Origin: Rhynchopus sp. YZ270_cl-10
Taxonomy: Eukaryota > Euglenozoa > Diplonemea > Diplonemida > Diplonemidae
Direction of reading: 5' to 3'
NCBI GenBank assembly: GCA_964035575.1
Contig: OZ037924.1
Coordinates: 62,001 to 126,000, forward strand
DNA: 64,000 bases
The translations under genes and the position numbers were made by a program. The notes beneath the pieces are model-generated. The model searched no databases. It was not told the DNA's origin and saw only the letters and a list, made by a program, of their open reading frames with translations. Shown piece after piece: positions 1 to 10,607 of this stretch. Numbering within the stretch: position 1 is the stretch's first letter; each line of letters opens with the position of its first letter.

Positions 1-575
1 CCACCACGCCCGACGGTTGTGGGCGGCCTCACCGCACCTGCACCACCCCTGCCTGCACCTCTGCCACCTGTTGGGTTGCCACGCCCTCCACCACCTCCAC
101 GTCCCCCTCCACGACTCCTGCCACGTGTCCCCTCAAGCGTCGTCACCTTCAACACCTCGGACGCCTCGTTCCTAACCTCTCTGTACGGGTGGAAGCGCTG
201 CGCGGTAGGGGCAAGCGTGGCAGCCTTGCCCCTGCCTGCACCTGCGGCACGTGGTGCAGGGTTGACTATATCTTGCGGCACACGCTGAGCTTTTGTCCGC
301 CTCGCGGCCTTTGCCTTTTTGGGGGATGTGCTGACCTGCTTGGGCATCTCCTTGGCCACCTCCGCCAAGCAGCTGTTCGCACCAATCATCGCACCGTTGA
401 GCTCCTTCACGCTTGCATAGGCATCCTGCTTCCCGGAGTACAGCACGTACGCCACAGAGCCGCCATCGCGCTGCAGTGACACAACAGTCCCGCAGTGCGC
501 AAAGATCTCCCTGAAGTCGTCGTCAGACCAGTCCGCAGGGAGGTTGGAGAACTTCACACATTTGCCTTCCTGCAT
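1..575 (-). CDS. RRM-domain RNA-binding protein with RGG-rich region (3' end cut by window edge)
   Basis: Reading from the ATG at 573-575 on the minus strand, the frame stays open to the window edge (191 codons seen). The protein starts MQEGKCVKFSNLPADWSDDD. VKFSNLP fits the RNP2 strand of an RRM and VAYVLYS is a weak RNP1 strand, so residues 6-75 form one RRM. A basic stretch (PKKAKAARRTKAQR) follows, then from about residue 150 a Gly/Arg-rich tail with RGG and GRG repeats. RRM plus RGG proteins bind RNA in splicing, export or translation; the exact role is not clear here. The start is supported by the RRM beginning directly after it and by an AG about 25 bases upstream. The 3' end lies beyond base 1. 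Confidence 0.85.
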   Translation of the reverse strand, partial: MQEGKCVKFSNLPADWSDDDFREIFAHCGTVVSLQRDGGSVAYVLYSGKQDAYASVKELNGAMIGANSCLAEVAKEMPKQVSTSPKKAKAARRTKAQRVPQDIVNPAPRAAGAGRGKAATLAPTAQRFHPYREVRNEASEVLKVTTLEGTRGRSRGGGRGGGGGRGNPTGGRGAGRGGAGAVRPPTTVGRG

Positions 576-1447
576 GTGTCTTTTGTGTGGTTTCTCTACC
601 TCTGGGATGAATTAGTGAATGGGTGAATGGGTTTTGGATGAAATGCATTTTGGTTCTCTTATTTTGTTGTTTTTAGAAACGTCAAAAAAAAAAAAAATGA
701 GGGGCGACAAAAAAAAAAAGCAGAAAAAAGAGAGAAAACTGAATAAAAGAGTCAAGCGAAGAAAAAGGGGAAAGCATTTTTCAGTGAGGGGACAAGTTTA
801 TTTTTTATTTTCCCTCATATTACCAGGTTGTTTTTCCTGCATCATTTTTGGGGGAACGTTTTGAGATCGGGTGGATGTTTCCCTTAATCCCTCTCTCTCA
901 TGTCTTTGAGCCCTCTATAGATAGATATGAACGTGACACTGTCACAAAAAAAAAAAAAATCGTGGTTGTGAACAGAGTCACCGTGACAACCATGACTTTC
1001 ACCATCTTCCATCTTTCCATCTTTCCCAACCAAAGACACATGCGGATACAAGATCCCCATCTGCAACATTGCTATTGCCTGTATGTTAACCTGAGTAGCA
1101 AAGCTGCAAGAGAGAGACGTTGAAAAACCCGGTACAGTATCGACAACAGTGCATAGGTACGAGGACGCAACCTACCGCTGCTGCACCACACAACTGTCGC
1201 CGTTCGAGGGCAAAGGCATATGTGCGTGAACCGAACAGCACACAACCACCCTCCTCCGTTCCAAGAAAAATAATGAGGCTGGCGTAGAGGTGTTTTTTTC
1301 TTGAGACATTAGCAGCTCTGGGATTGGGCACCCTGCTTGTGGGTGGTGTACCCACTGCTCTACCACAAAACGGTGATCCACTCTAGGTGTAGGTGGAAAA
1401 ACTTTTATGGTCAGATATATTTTTTTGAAGGGAGTGGAAAAAAGAGA

Positions 1448-1495
1448 AGTTGAAGTTGAAAGTGCAAACGCCGCATTCATCGGCGACGCAGGCAC
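1448..1495 (+). repeat. Hairpin element, family C, copy 1
   Basis: A 5' box (GAAGTTGAAAGTGC) leads into a nested hairpin: outer stem AGTGC / GCACT and inner stem CGCCG / CGGCG. Best-paired member of family C. Other copies are near 4081, 9991, 10553, 16022, 22704, 26698, 52625, 56187 and 59406, all in this orientation. Confidence 0.65.
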
Positions 1496-3951
1496 TGAAA
1501 AAAAAGAAGAAAAACCTGAACACAAAAACCCCACAAAAGTAAGTACCAAAAAAGGGGGGGGGGGGGGGGGAAAGGGGCATAGAATAAATACTCGCACACT
1601 GCACTAAGCACAACAACTACACTTTTTGTTGTATCGATCATCACCTGCTTTTTTTGAGGGGTGGAGAAAGGGGGAAAAAAGGATCACACAAACGTTGGGA
1701 ATTGCAAATCAAGGATCAGAAGGATTGGTACCGTAACGTATAATAACACGAACCTCACCCTTTTGTTTGGTATATTTATAGCGCGTCACATGCACATTGC
1801 AGCCTTTATCAACCAAACAAAGACCACCACTTAGATGTGCACATGCGGCAGCATCAACGGCACACTGGCCTGTTGGGAGAAATAAAAGGAAAGAAGACTC
1901 GACTACTGAATATGCCTATAGTGTACACAACTTTACCAAGAACTATCAGTAACCTCAGTACATTTTACAAAAGAAACGGCGGTCATGGCACACCCAAAGG
2001 TTCCTTCGGCGAAGCCACGGTACGCAACATTTCAAATGTGGTCTGATGAGACCGTACGCATGGTTTCGTGGAGGTCGAGGGTAGGTGGGGTTGTGTCGTC
2101 TTGCGACTCTATAACAAGAAAGTAAAACTTAAGATAAATATGCCTCGCTCGCTGCGCACACATCTTTAAAATAAAATAAAATCCCGACAGCGCTTTATAA
2201 AACGTGAGGCTTCAAAAAAAGAGACCAGTTGATGAAATCCTATGTGATTGGTCACCAATTTTTTTTTTTTTTTTTTTGAAGAGCGCCCCACAGATGGGAT
2301 ATAGCATTGCAAGCTTGCAAGTCCCTTAGTAGTCAAATAGACGTGTCAAAAGACACAGGAACGTCGCTAATATGTTCACCCATGACTCTTACAAAAGTGA
2401 AGAAAGAAAGATGAACCTCGGCAATTGCGTACCAAGTCAGTCCACCTTTATTATTATTTTTTTTTTTTTTTCCAATTTTTAATGCTGGAGGTTCGTTTGT
2501 TCGTTATCTTTTTTTCTATGTTTAGACTGCAGTATTTTTTTCGTTCAATAAACGCCAAAAGGCATATGAGGACGGAACAATGCTGGCAAAAAAGGGGACG
2601 CCCGAAGGCTGATGAATTTCAAAGGTAGACGTGCAGATCATCCTCAACTGGTGCTCCTGACCCCCGGGATTTCGTAGTCTGGTAAAATCACAAAAGACCA
2701 TCAACCACAACGATTTTTTCCTTTTTTTTCCGCTTTTGCTTTTGCTATTCTGTTGATCCGCTGCTTCATCATGTTTTAAAAGGAAGAAGGCAACGGCAGA
2801 GACGTGCCAACCGGGGTTTTTACCCCAATCCTGATGCACAGGATTGTATGTCATGCCACACCCTTCACAAATTCAAGAGCCCAGGAATCGTCTACTGAAG
2901 AGGGGTGTAGGGGAGACGAAGAGAGAGGAGCATGTCTTTCAAAACAGCTTTTCATGCGTGCAAATGATATATTAGTTTCACATGCTTTCAAAGACGAGAA
3001 CAGTACACAGAACGTACAGCATCCGATCTTTTTTATGTTGCTGAAAAAAAAAATAAAACGTGAAAATAAAAGAGACAAAAAAAACAACCAATTGGTAACT
3101 GAGCCTCTGGCCACCTTTACACGGGATGTGTGAGAAGGACTGCGCTCTGGAGAGGAACGGTATCTCCCTCCTCTATCAGCACACCTGAGGTGTGCAAAGC
3201 AACACATCTCAAACAAAGAGTACAGTCTGATCAAAGATGTTCAAAGAAATAGCTTTTGCTATTCTATGTGGGAGTACCCCTCAGTTTACCCGGGAAAAGA
3301 TATTCACACATGTTGCAAGAAAGTAATAAACAGGGATGTGGACAATTTGAAAGAAAGAAAAAGCGGTGCGTGCCAACGTGTGTTGCACCCCGATATACCC
3401 CATCGCAGTTGACAACCTTTCCGACAGCCACCTAATGCTCACCTTGGTGGCACTACGTGACTCAATGTTGGCCTAAAAAAGCCGTGTACGGGGAAAAGGC
3501 TTTAATTTATGATCACAAAAAGCTTCTGGCAGAAAAAGAAAAAAAAAACACACAACACACCGCACAAGACATACGGAGAAAAGAATAGAAAGAGAAATAG
3601 TGATACCAACACATACAAGGCGTTACTAGAAAAAATCCCCGCCATTTTCATAACTGGGGAGGCCTACTGTGTACGGGAAAAAAGGGCACAAAAGACTGAA
3701 CAGAGAAGGCGACACATGGTTGTGCGTACAGACGTCCATGAACGAAGAGAAAAGGTTTTGAAAATATTGGATGATCCTGAGCCTCCTGCTTAGCACCTTT
3801 GAAGAAGCAAGACAAGAGGTACAAGCCATTCTGTTGGCTCAACGTTCTGAACTGCACGTTACAAACACATCTACCACACTACCACCCCAAAACAACTACC
3901 TATCACAATTCCCTCCCACAGACTGAACAAACTGAGAAAATAACGAAGAAA

Positions 3952-3989
3952 AAGGTGCAGAATTAGCCTAAGCCTCTTACAGTCACCTT
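3952..3989 (+). repeat. Hairpin element, family A (diverged copy)
   Basis: AAGGTG at the left and CAGTCACCTT at the right flank a core with TAAGCCTC, the family A loop. The stem is imperfect. Confidence 0.4.
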
Positions 3990-4080
3990 GAGGGGTGCGA
4001 AAGATGAAGAAGGCAAAAAATAGAATTTTTTGCCATTTTATTTGGGGGAAAATGAAATTTAAGTCATCGAAGAAAAAGTG

Positions 4081-4121
4081 AAGTTGAATACGTGCAAAAC
4101 GCCTCTGGACGCAGGGGCACT
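4081..4121 (+). repeat. Hairpin element, family C, copy 2
   Basis: 5' box AAGTTGAATACGTGC, then AAAACGCCTCTGGACGCAGG and the closing GCACTT. Outer stem GTGC / GCAC. Confidence 0.6.
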
Positions 4122-4437
4122 TAAACACACTCCGCGGGTTTTAAAAAAAAGATGGTTCAGGGAAAAACATTTGGTTGCTTCAGAATATATTTCCCTCCTC
4201 CCACGAAGCGGAAGGTACGCGGGTATAGTGGATAATGACATTTTTGCACATTGCGTACAGCTTCTTGGGGGAAAGGGGTGATTTGAAGACAACGTGTGTG
4301 TTTTTTCGCGAAAAAGGTTAAAGTTGTGTTTATTTAAGTAAAGAACGAAAACGTGTCAAAAATAATAGAGAAACGTTAAAAGATGAGATGTGCCGCTCAT
4401 GCTGTTCACCCCTCGCGGGTCTTTTTAGGTAATCTCT

Positions 4438-4575
4438 ATCTACCACCTGATTTTTACCCCGCGTATAGGCGCGTCAAGGCCCGTACAGGCCCGTATAGGC
4501 CAAACCCCACCCATTTTTCCCAGCCTTTACGCGCCTTTATGCGCCTATACGCGGGGTAAAAATCAGGTGGATCTA
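4438..4575. mobile_element. MITE-like foldback element with 30-bp perfect terminal inverted repeats and 5-bp target duplication
   Basis: Bases 4443-4472 and 4541-4570 are perfect inverted repeats of 30 bp starting CCACCTGATTTTTACCCCGC. The pairing continues inward imperfectly for about 17 bp. Both sides carry the direct repeat ATCTA (4438-4442 and 4571-4575). It is not part of the palindrome, so it reads as a target-site duplication. The 128-bp element has no coding capacity. Such elements are non-autonomous DNA transposon derivatives. The family cannot be named, because termini plus a 5-bp duplication alone do not decide it. Confidence 0.7.
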
Positions 4576-4735
4576 TCTCAGATCTCCTCTCAACCCGCTT
4601 TAGCAGAGCGCACACACACCTTGAAAGAATAATAAAAGGACGTTGTTGAAAGTTACGACAAAAAAAGGGGGGGATAAAGGAGGGTGTGCCAGCTTTTGGT
4701 GCTATCCTCGTTCTCTGTTCTGCGCTGAACAAAGA

Positions 4736-4766
4736 AAAGTTGAAAGATGAAAAATATACACATCTT
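4736..4766 (+). repeat. Hairpin element, family B, copy 1
   Basis: 5' box AAAGTTGAAAGATG followed by the closing CATCTT at 4761-4766. The short stem AAGATG / CATCTT is perfect. This copy shows the shared 5' box most clearly. Confidence 0.55.
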
Positions 4767-5064
4767 GAACAACCTCCGAACATAGATGGGACCTTCTCCG
4801 ACCAATCCCTCCCCCTTTTTTTTTCCTTTCCTTTTTAAACTTTGGTTGCATATAATTTTGTTTGTTTTTTTGACATCCGAAGGATGCTTACTATTTACCA
4901 ATTTGTTTTGTTTATATTTTTTTTTTCGTTCACCATTTTTTTTCAGTTTCATTTTTGGTTCGATATCCCACCCAATTACCCCCCCTCCCACTCCCACTTT
5001 AAAAATAGTTTAAAAACACATTTTTTTTTTTGCTCAAAAACACCCACCCCTCGCTTATTTTTTT

Positions 5065-5856
5065 GATAAGGGTTAGTTGATTTTTTTTTTTGTTGCGTGC
5101 TCGGTGCTCCAAAAAAAATCGTACGTACGTACGTCAAAAAAAAATAAATAGCAAAAAAAAAGTAATGAAAAACCACCCGTATCTGAAACAGTTGTGCATC
5201 AGGGGGTGAAAAAACAGTGTTTTGCGGTATTTCCGAACCAATCCCGGGCTGTGGTGGGGGATATACGGAAAAATGAACAAATTTTTAGTGACTTAAATTT
5301 TCACAAAAATGTGCACCCATACTCGTAAACAAGGGGTCATTTTCAGTCTGAAAACCCAACTTCAGATGAAATCGTGGTGTTTTTGACTGGGAACAGGTAG
5401 CGCCGCAGGCGCACGGTACCTAACTTTGGGGTCTTTTTCCCCTTTTTCTCTGCTTTCTTTTGATTGCACGAGCCGATTGCTCTCCACGGTGGGGTCACAT
5501 GTGTGTGCAAAAACACTATAAAGTACCGAACTATGAAATACAAGTTCTCTGGTTTTAGTAAGGAAGCCCCAGTCTGTAAAAGAAAACGTACCGAGCAAAA
5601 TCACCAAAAATCTACGGTAGTGTAGGCGCGTAGCGCTACCCCTGGTTCCCATGCCCCGCCTTTTTTTTTACGAGTAAGTAACTGGTGGCGCAATAGACAC
5701 CTTCTCAACCGTGCTCACCGTGGTGGTGCCACTTCCAAAAAAATACCCACAAGATTTGCAACAAAATGACCAACTATTTTTTTTTTTTTCCCCCGAAATC
5801 AAAATATCGTACGTACGTAAGCACGCAACAAAAAATAAAATCAACTTACCCTAATC
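5065..5856. mobile_element. 792-bp non-coding element with 37-bp terminal inverted repeats
   Basis: The left end 5065-5101 (GATAAGGGTTAGTTGATT...) and the reverse complement of 5820-5856 agree at 34 of 37 positions. Both continue into an ACGTACGT tract. A second, imperfect inverted pair lies inside (near 5391 and 5650, GGGAAC.../...GTTCCC with TAGCGC on both sides). I find no coding frame and no clear target duplication. It is probably a non-autonomous DNA transposon or foldback element inserted 43 bp from the stop codon of the FYVE gene. Confidence 0.55.
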
Positions 5857-5898
5857 TGTATAGTCCAACCATTCAGACCATCACTCTTCCTTCTCCTC

Positions 5899-6438
5899 TT
5901 AAGCTTGTGTCCCGGTTGCTGCTACTGGCGTGTTTGGCCTGGAGTCGACGCTGGTCATCACCCTGGAGCGTGCCTGCACTGCATCCCACACCATGAAGGT
6001 GGGGAGGGAGCGTTGGTGAGGGGACGTGGAGGAGGTGATGGAGAGACTTGGCACGGAGCTGTTGAAGGAGGTGGACGGGGCGGAGATGGTTTGTTGGTAG
6101 AGCGAGGAGGAGCGGCGCAGGGACTCGAGCGCGGGGGGCGGGCTGGAGCGATGCAGGGCCGCGACGTTGTCCTCCCCTGCAAGCTTGAGCTGCTTGAAGG
6201 CACTCCCCGCGACACGCTCCTCGCACGACTGACACACCCGCACCTGAGTGTTCCCAAGCTCCTTCAGCACAGTGGTGCCAGAAGAGCACGACGCACAGAA
6301 CAGCCCTCCGCACCTCCTGCAGTGATGCCGTCTGCGGAACAGAAAGCGGAACCTCTGCCTGCACTTCTTGCAGTGGTCAGAGGACTCATCGGAGGCCCAC
6401 TCACCGACGCACTTCTTGTCGAAGTCGGTCTCAACCAT
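5899..6438 (-). CDS. FYVE zinc-finger protein, probable PI3P-binding endosomal protein
   Basis: The 179-residue protein from the ATG at 6438 begins MVETDFDKKCVGEWASDESS. It has every FYVE hallmark: WxxD (WASD), the basic RRRHHCRRCG, eight Cys/His zinc ligands (CKKC, HHCRRC, CASC, CQSC) and the final RVC motif, all within about residues 12-75. FYVE domains bind phosphatidylinositol 3-phosphate on endosomes. The rest is Ser/Thr/Pro-rich and looks disordered; no second domain is visible. The frame runs on upstream to 6660, but that part is not protein-like. An AG preceded by a long pyrimidine stretch at 6469-6470 separates it from the gene, so I place the start at 6438. Confidence 0.88.
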   Translation of the reverse strand: MVETDFDKKCVGEWASDESSDHCKKCRQRFRFLFRRRHHCRRCGGLFCASCSSGTTVLKELGNTQVRVCQSCEERVAGSAFKQLKLAGEDNVAALHRSSPPPALESLRRSSSLYQQTISAPSTSFNSSVPSLSITSSTSPHQRSLPTFMVWDAVQARSRVMTSVDSRPNTPVAATGTQA

Positions 6439-6468
6439 TTTTCTTTCTTTGGGTTTCGAAAGATTAAT

Positions 6469-6470
6469 CT
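6469..6470 (-). promoter_or_regulatory. Candidate splice acceptor (AG) of the FYVE transcript
   Basis: On the minus strand a pyrimidine-rich run ends in TATTCCAG 31 bases before the start codon. There is no upstream coding exon, so trans-splicing is the simpler reading. Confidence 0.45.
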
Positions 6471-7760
6471 GGAATACGGAAAAGTGTAGATAAAATAACC
6501 GGTATTGAGAAAAATGAAGAAGAGGAAGAAGAGGGGTTTCGGTGTACCCACAGCGATTTGGTGATCCGTAGAGACAACTATAGAAAAGAAATCTTATCAA
6601 AGAGCTGAACCTAAGTCTGCCACAGTGTCCCCGAAGGCATTTGACTCGAATGTCTCTCACACTCTAGTGAGGATGTCGCTAGGTTGAGCATAATCGTCTA
6701 GCACGGAGCTGACCGAGCATCAGCGTGTGTGCAGTACTGTAGGGTCTTCGCATGACCCGGGTTTTGTCGGAATGATTTGTTGAGTGGAACATAAAAAATG
6801 AAGGGAGAAGAGATGGAGACAAGGGAGAGGGGGGTGACAAAAAAGGTGGAAAAAAGTGAATTTGATAACATGCAGGCACCTCAAAGGGATGCAAGGCTAG
6901 GGATAACACACTTGCTATAAAACACACACACACACACACGTCCTGGGCTGGACGGTAAATTGCATCCGGGGGTATATGGCGCCTCCAGAAGCCCTATGAA
7001 GAACCCTGAGGGTTAAACGTCACCCCCCTTTTTTTCCCCTTTTGTTTTGTGACGGTCAGTCCAGTGGGCAACCTGCATTGCACCTCGCAGGCCCCATTGC
7101 CACACCCTGGGTGGTGAAGTGTGCCGACTGTACAACTGCCCAAAGTCAGGCCAAGCTCATTGCACTGAGGGAGCTTGCCACATCCTCGGGTGAGGTGTGC
7201 TGCCTGGAAAGACATTCAACTTTTATTTAGCCATAGTACCTTTTTTCCGCAGAGACTGTTCAAAATGGTCACAGGCGCCGCAGCTACACCACTAGTTGGT
7301 GTTTCATGGTAAGTGCGTCATACCGCCATGTATCAGGGCAGGTGCCCGCGAAGATGAAAACCCCACAGGGTGAAGATCAAATCCTGATGTTGAATGACGG
7401 TTGGAGAAATTGATTTTGTATACCCCCCGCTCCAATCGTCCGCGAAGAACCCTCCCCTTTTTATTTTATTTTATTCGTAAGGAGTCACCTAAACCATATC
7501 AATAAGCCGTAGCCTCTCCCTCAATATGGCTGGTAGAAGTGACAAGTGGGCCATACTCCGTTCAGGCGTTACCCACTCTAAACCCGTTATCAAACACACA
7601 CACACCCCCTCGTGGTGGACCCCCAGGTGGTGGGAAAGACTGAAGACGGAAACTGTAACTCAAAGAGAAAGACAAGATGCGTTTCTTTTACAAAAAAAAG
7701 GGGTGGTTTTTGGTGCAAAATACCTCTTGCGGATGCAGACATCAAAATACCAAAAGGCGA

Positions 7761-7790
7761 AAGATGAATACGCTTCACGCATACACATCT
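7761..7790 (+). repeat. Hairpin element, family B, copy 2
   Basis: AAGATGAATACGC, loop TTCAC, then GCATACACATCT. The arms pair with a two-base offset. Confidence 0.5.
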
Positions 7791-8426
7791 ACATACAAGG
7801 GAAAGCGGACCGGGTTGCGCCCGGTTGAATGGATGACGTGCTGCACCTAGATGTATGCCAAATTGACAACTGAAACACATATTTGCGTTTTCAGACCTTT
7901 TGGAGGCACGGCTAGCGTTACAAAAAAAAAGAGCGCACCCATCAAGAAGTGTGCAGAAAGATAGCATTATCATCAGGAAAAAAATTGGGGGAGAAAAAAA
8001 CGTTGGTGAGATGGATCTAAGCCCTTGGCCCTATGTAAGTATGCTTAGCTACCTAAAAACAAATAACAAATAGTTTCGATGAACGCAAAGCCTTGTGTTT
8101 GGTTATACCCAGACTTGATCTGGTGCAAGCCCGCAGGAGTATCTGCCCTATCAGCTTTCGACGGTAGTGTAGTGGACTACCGTGGCTGTAACGGGGTAAC
8201 GGGCGTTGTTCGTCATGAATCAAAAAGGGTGTTCAGCAGTTATGGGTGATTCCTGAGTTGTGGAATATGGCCAATGATGTGCGATGATAAATTACAAAAC
8301 CACAGACAGCCAAAAGCTCCTCCCTTTTTTTTTTGTCCGCGCCGGATTCCGAAACTACGGGGAAAGATAGACGCCCCCTCACATGGGGGATCTAAAATGA
8401 AGGAAAGGAAAAAATAGTTTATTTTA

Positions 8427-8464
8427 AGATGACTCTGAGCACCTCCTGTGCACACGTCACCTTG
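8427..8464 (+). repeat. Hairpin element, family A, copy 2
   Basis: AAGATGAC at the left and GTCACCTT at the right pair as outer stem. The centre GCAC-CTCCT-GTGC differs in sequence from the usual TAAGC / GCTTA but still pairs. Followed by TTGAAGG. Confidence 0.6.
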
Positions 8465-9221
8465 AAGGAAAGAGATACTGAGGTTAGGAGCGAAGCGACA
8501 TCCCCTTTGACACTCCTGAAAATGAACAACAATTGAAAGATAGAAAACACCCCCTCGCTCAAGGTGCACGCTCCCATGCTCTGTTCAGGCAACGCAACTT
8601 CTACTAGGCGCACTTTGTGGGAGGGGACGGTCCACAGCAGGTCTGTCTCATGGTTAAGTGAGACTTTCGAACTATGTAGCTCTAGACACGTGCTGTGGTG
8701 TGGTGTGGGTTTGTTCTTGAAGCTAATGCAAGACACCAGTGTAGGTTGTAGTGCAATGACACCGGAAACTGCAAAAGCAAAACGAAAAAAAAAACAAAAA
8801 CAAACAAAAAAAAACAAAAAGATCTGGTTCAGGAATGCGTCTATTTCGGACACCCAATTTGGGGAATAAGCCTGGCCTACCAGAACCAGAAAGAAGAAGA
8901 GAAAAAAAGAGTAATTGCGTTCTAAAAACGGCTTAGAATCTCATGAAAATTGAGAAAAAGAAAACATAAATATTTTTTGGCAATCCTTTTTGTTGAGCTT
9001 CAAAAAAAAATAGAATTTAACTCCATGAGAAACCCCATGAGCGGGAGGTTAAGTTTTTTGTTCTAACAAAACAGAAACAAAAATTTGATAACAATGCTGA
9101 GCTGATACAGAGAAGTAACTTCAGATACTTTCAGAGCCGAGATAACTACAGTAGTTCTCAGTCGAGCTCAATGCAAAGGGTGAGACGTGAGTGGTCCAAT
9201 GAAATGCACAACAAAACTTGT

Positions 9222-9257
9222 AAGGATGAATCACCCTCTCGTGCACACACCACATCT
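9222..9257 (+). repeat. Hairpin element, family B, copy 3
   Basis: AACTTGTAAGGATGAA box, loop with CTCTCGTG, closing CACATCT. Confidence 0.5.
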
Positions 9258-9664
9258 AAAGTGGGTACAGATGACCTGGCTCTCGTCGTACCTTCTTCTT
9301 CACATTAGTTGTGGATACAAAGAACTGTTTGGCTTTTACCTCATGCACACACCAGAGAAAATAACCTGGCTGCTGGGACACCTTAATTTTATGGTAATTG
9401 ATGTCACAGAGGATGTCAAAACAAAAAACGGGGGGGGGGGAAATAATTGGCACAAATAAAGGAAGCAGAGAAACTATAAACATAAAGGAATGGGTGGGAG
9501 GGACTGTGGGGGTGGGGCAAATGACTCAGGGTGCCAGCCCATCCCTGGGGACAGCCTTGAGTCTTTGGATGAATTTTTTGGTGGAATGGTTGAGAGCTTT
9601 TTCTTTGAATTATTGTTTAGCGGGAGGACCAAGGATGTTTGACCAAGAAGGGGGGAAAAGTTGG

Positions 9665-9693
9665 GATGAACTTAAGCCTCACTTCGCCACCTT
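9665..9693 (+). repeat. Hairpin element, family A, copy 3
   Basis: GATGAACTTAAGCCTCACTT followed by CGCCACCTT. Shortened stem, same AAGCCTC loop. Confidence 0.5.
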
Positions 9694-9730
9694 GGAGAAT
9701 GTATAAAATGTATAAAAAGAAAATTTGAAA

Positions 9731-9760
9731 AAGATGAAAGTGCTCCTCAGGCGCACATCT
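9731..9760 (+). repeat. Hairpin element, family B, copy 4
   Basis: AAGATGAAAGTGC, loop TCCTCAG, then GCGCACATCT. GTGC / GCAC and AGATG / CATCT both pair. Confidence 0.6.
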
Positions 9761-9990
9761 AAAAAAGAGAAATTGATAATATCATACGACCTTTGCGAAT
9801 CTGCCTTTGTGCAGAACAATAGTAGGAAGGCCTATACTCCGGTTCAGCCTTCATAAAGGGCGGGATGTTTTGGGCATTTCGGCAACAAAAAAAAATACTG
9901 TTTTTGGCCGAAACTGGAACATCATTATCGGAGGACCTAAACCCTCTAAATATAGTATAAAAGACAACGCAAAAAAAAAAGAGGAAAAAG

Positions 9991-10025
9991 TGGAGTTAGT
10001 GCAAACGCCTCTGGGACGCAGGCAC
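9991..10025 (+). repeat. Hairpin element, family C, copy 3
   Basis: TGGAGTTAGTGC box, AAACGCCTCTGGGACGCAGG, closing GCAC. Confidence 0.6.
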
Positions 10026-10411
10026 GGGAAAAAGAAAGAAACACATTAAAACTTTGGAAAAGAAAAAAAAGACAAAAGGTCTCACACACATCTAAAAGCC
10101 CAAGTCACTTAAGGCAGGGCTTATAAGAGACGCGGAAAACGCCACTTTATTTGAGACATTTTGTTTTGATAGTCTATCGCAAAACAGAATGCCCCAAAAA
10201 GGGCTCTTGATTTCCCAAACCCGGCAAACCTGGGAAACCTCGCAAACCCTCTGGGAGAACATCATCGTCTTGGTTTACAGGTTGGCAGGTTTTAAGGGTT
10301 CTCTCTCTCTCTTCACATAACTGTAACACACACGCAATGTGCCGAAGCAACTGTCGCATAAAAATGCAAAAAAAGAAAAAGAAACGAAGAAAAAGAAAAA
10401 GAAAAGTTTAT

Positions 10412-10446
10412 AAGATGACCCTAAGCCTCTCGTGCTTCGTCACCTT
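10412..10446 (+). repeat. Hairpin element, family A, copy 4
   Basis: Preceded by AAAAGTTTAT. AAGATGAC at the left, loop AAGCCTCTCGTGCTT, GTCACCTT at the right, then GAAAG. Nearly the family consensus. Confidence 0.7.
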
Positions 10447-10552
10447 GAAAGAAAAAGAACCTACATCATGATAAGAAAAGCTGAGTAGAACTGAACAAAG
10501 TGTCCTGCGAAAGAAAAGGCCCCCCAAAGAAAAAAAAGAAGAACGCTGAAAA

Positions 10553-10582
10553 ATGCAAACGTCTCTGCGGACGCAGGCACCA
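10553..10582 (+). repeat. Hairpin element, family C, copy 4
   Basis: ATGCAAACGTCTCTGCGGAC then GCAGGCACCAT; same layout as the other family C copies. Confidence 0.5.
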
Positions 10583-10607
10583 TGCTTATTTATTTTTATC
10601 CCCGCTT

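Larger units (their letters stand above)
576..5898. other. 5.3-kb intergenic region without recognisable gene
   Basis: A/T-rich, homopolymer-rich DNA with no reading frame that looks coding on either strand. It holds hairpin elements of families A to C near 1448, 3952, 4081 and 4736, one MITE (4438-4575) and a long inverted-repeat element (5065-5856) that reaches almost to the stop of the FYVE gene. I see nothing else. Confidence 0.7.

Noticed and set aside
2036-2080. CTGATGAG with nearby pairing, like a hammerhead ribozyme core
   Set aside because: The second conserved element (GAAA) is absent and stem I/III cannot be formed.
5118-5133. ACGTACGT tracts at 5118 and 5806 as regulatory sites
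   Set aside because: They are part of the sub-terminal sequence of the inverted-repeat element and self-complementary by composition.
7042-7230. 62-codon plus-strand frame in a GC-richer patch
   Set aside because: Short and not similar to anything I know; no splice partners seen. Kept only as a note.
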